Source: DAHUZJ01 sp050743865 (GTDB lineage: Bacteria; Actinomycetota; Acidimicrobiia; Acidimicrobiales; RAAP-2). Taken from it: a stretch of DNA of 5,585 nucleotides. Where the stretch lies: NCBI GenBank assembly GCA_050743865.1, contig JBOGGE010000221.1, positions 1 to 5,585 of the forward strand, in the 5' to 3' direction. How positions within the stretch are numbered: position 1 is the first letter of the stretch; each line of letters opens with the position of its first letter. A program made the translations under genes and the position numbers. Below the pieces are notes generated by a model. It was not told the origin of the DNA. It worked only from the letters and a program-made list of their open reading frames with translations, and did no database searches. This document shows, in pieces, positions 5,132 to 5,585 of this stretch.

Positions 5132-5207
5132 GGCCCCATCGTCTAGCGGCCTAGGACACCACCCTCTCAAGGTGGAGACACGGGTTCGAACCCCGTTGGG
5201 GCTGCCA
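5132..5207 (+). tRNA. tRNA-Glu (anticodon CTC), CCA encoded
   Basis: The acceptor GGCCCCA (5132-5138) pairs with TGGGGCT (5197-5203), with one terminal G-T pair. The discriminator is G5204, followed by an encoded CCA (5205-5207). The D arm is GTCT/GGAC. The anticodon stem CCACC/GGTGG encloses loop CTCTCAA with anticodon CTC at 5166-5168. The T arm ACGGG/CCCGT is perfect, with loop TTCGAAC. It decodes GAG. It is the substrate of the GluRS encoded about 1 kb upstream. Its 3' end borders a stretch containing an integrase remnant, the usual geometry for a tRNA used as an integration site. Confidence 0.97.
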
Positions 5208-5212
5208 CAAAC

Positions 5213-5313
5213 GTCCAGGTCAGAGGACTATTGTTGAGCGGAATCGGTCGGCTCGCCGGAATTGTCCATCCTTTTGTGCATCCATTGGGGTAACGGGTAA
5301 CGGGGACCTGGAC
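5213..5313. repeat. 9-bp inverted repeat flanking the tRNA-integrase gap
   Basis: GTCCAGGTC (5213-5221) and GACCTGGAC (5305-5313) are perfect inverted copies 83 bases apart. The left arm starts 6 bases after the tRNA-Glu CCA; the right arm coincides with the first recognisable integrase codons. A match of this length could arise by chance in a few hundred bases. Confidence 0.35.
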
Positions 5314-5451
5314 CGGGGCACCGTCTCGATAGGGCGCGGCATCGTCATCGTGAAGGGCGAGCTGATCGAGCACGGGACCAAGACCGACCAGAGCCGGCGG
5401 GTCACCCTCGACGCCGGCACGGTCGGGCCGCTCCGAGAGCGCCGGGCCTGA
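5304..5451 (+). pseudogene. tyrosine recombinase (phage-type integrase) catalytic-domain fragment
   Basis: Frame 1 encodes about 48 residues reading DLDRGTVSIGRG, then KGELIEHGTKTDQSRR, VTLDAG and a final LRERRA before TGA (5449-5451). This matches the beta2-beta3 region of the tyrosine recombinase catalytic domain; in GTKT the lysine (codon 5380-5382) sits where these enzymes carry their catalytic lysine. The box I arginine helix that should precede this block is missing: the upstream frame (5230-5300) is open but unlike an integrase. No HxxR or tyrosine block follows, and downstream frames close quickly. So this is an internal scrap truncated at both sides, next to a tRNA gene, consistent with a decayed integrative element. 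A rearranged gene with its other parts outside the window is possible, but the nearby stop argues against it being functional. Confidence 0.7.
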
Positions 5452-5585
5452 GCCGAGACAACGCCGCCGACCTGGTCCGCCGCAGTGATCGCGAGACCTG
5501 ACGAATAGCCCAGCCGACTCAGCTATCCGGCACGATCCGATCATCGCCTACTACCAGTCTCGTCTCGGGCATCGATGTCCGCACC
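5452..5585. other. right-edge stretch with no recognisable feature
   Basis: After the integrase scrap all plus-strand frames I checked are either closed by stops (for example TGA and TAG near 5499-5507) or give unrecognisable peptide. The base composition is somewhat less GC-biased than in the coding region to the left. I see no tRNA 3'-end duplicate here that would mark the other att site. Confidence 0.4.

Noticed and set aside
4858..5154. Gly/Cys-rich open frame starting right after the DUF218 stop
   Set aside because: It runs straight through the tRNA-Gln gene, has no Shine-Dalgarno, and its Cys-Gly pattern comes from the TGCGG-rich spacer.
5287..5304. GGGTAAC tandem pair (5288-5301) considered as an att or regulatory repeat
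   Set aside because: Only two 7-bp units, no matching sequence in the tRNA genes, and no second site in the window.
5167..5544. Minus-strand open frame ending in APTGFEPVSPP-type sequence
   Set aside because: That C-terminus is the antisense translation of a tRNA T-arm, a known source of spurious annotated proteins; the rest is antisense to the integrase fragment.

Overview
The window is very GC-rich, uses GTG starts freely, and carries gene families and domain forms typical of high-GC Gram-positive bacteria: an MscL with a C-terminal zinc ribbon, a small mono-cluster ferredoxin, and a glutamyl-tRNA synthetase beside tRNA-Gln and tRNA-Glu. I read it as a chromosomal stretch of an actinomycete (Actinomycetota), possibly an Acidimicrobiia-like lineage. 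The phylum is an inference from style and domain architecture, not from a marker gene.

Layout. Bases 3-125 are the last codons of an unidentified plus-strand protein. An ABC1/AarF-UbiB family atypical kinase (132-1622, +) follows after 6 bases, with its Shine-Dalgarno over the upstream stop. A 111-base convergent spacer (1623-1733) holds two short tandem duplications. Then comes mscL on the minus strand (2177-1734), encoding a mechanosensitive channel with a four-cysteine zinc ribbon. A 257-base divergent spacer (2178-2434) holds a 24-bp direct repeat and a perfect 9-bp hairpin. It separates mscL from a plus-strand run: a 65-residue ferredoxin (2435-2632), gltX (2642-4207), a membrane-anchored DUF218/YdcF-like protein (4240-4857), tRNA-Gln(CTG) (5021-5092) and tRNA-Glu(CTC) (5132-5207). 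Past the tRNAs, a fragment of a tyrosine recombinase catalytic domain (about 5304-5451) is the only recognisable coding trace. The last ~130 bases show nothing identifiable.

How it fits together. gltX and the two tRNAs form a small translation cluster. If this bacterium lacks GlnRS and uses a non-discriminating GluRS plus GatCAB, as most actinomycetes do, both tRNAs would be substrates of the enzyme encoded just upstream. The ferredoxin is probably co-transcribed with gltX but has no redox partner in view. The integrase scrap beside tRNA-Glu suggests that this tRNA pair has served as an integration site for a mobile element now mostly lost, or continuing beyond the window. I see no CRISPR array, toxin-antitoxin pair, biosynthetic cluster or other clearly new multi-gene system. 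The most interesting signals are the decayed integrase at the tRNA locus, the zinc-ribbon MscL with a duplication across its stop codon, and the structured repeat-bearing spacer between mscL and the ferredoxin gene.
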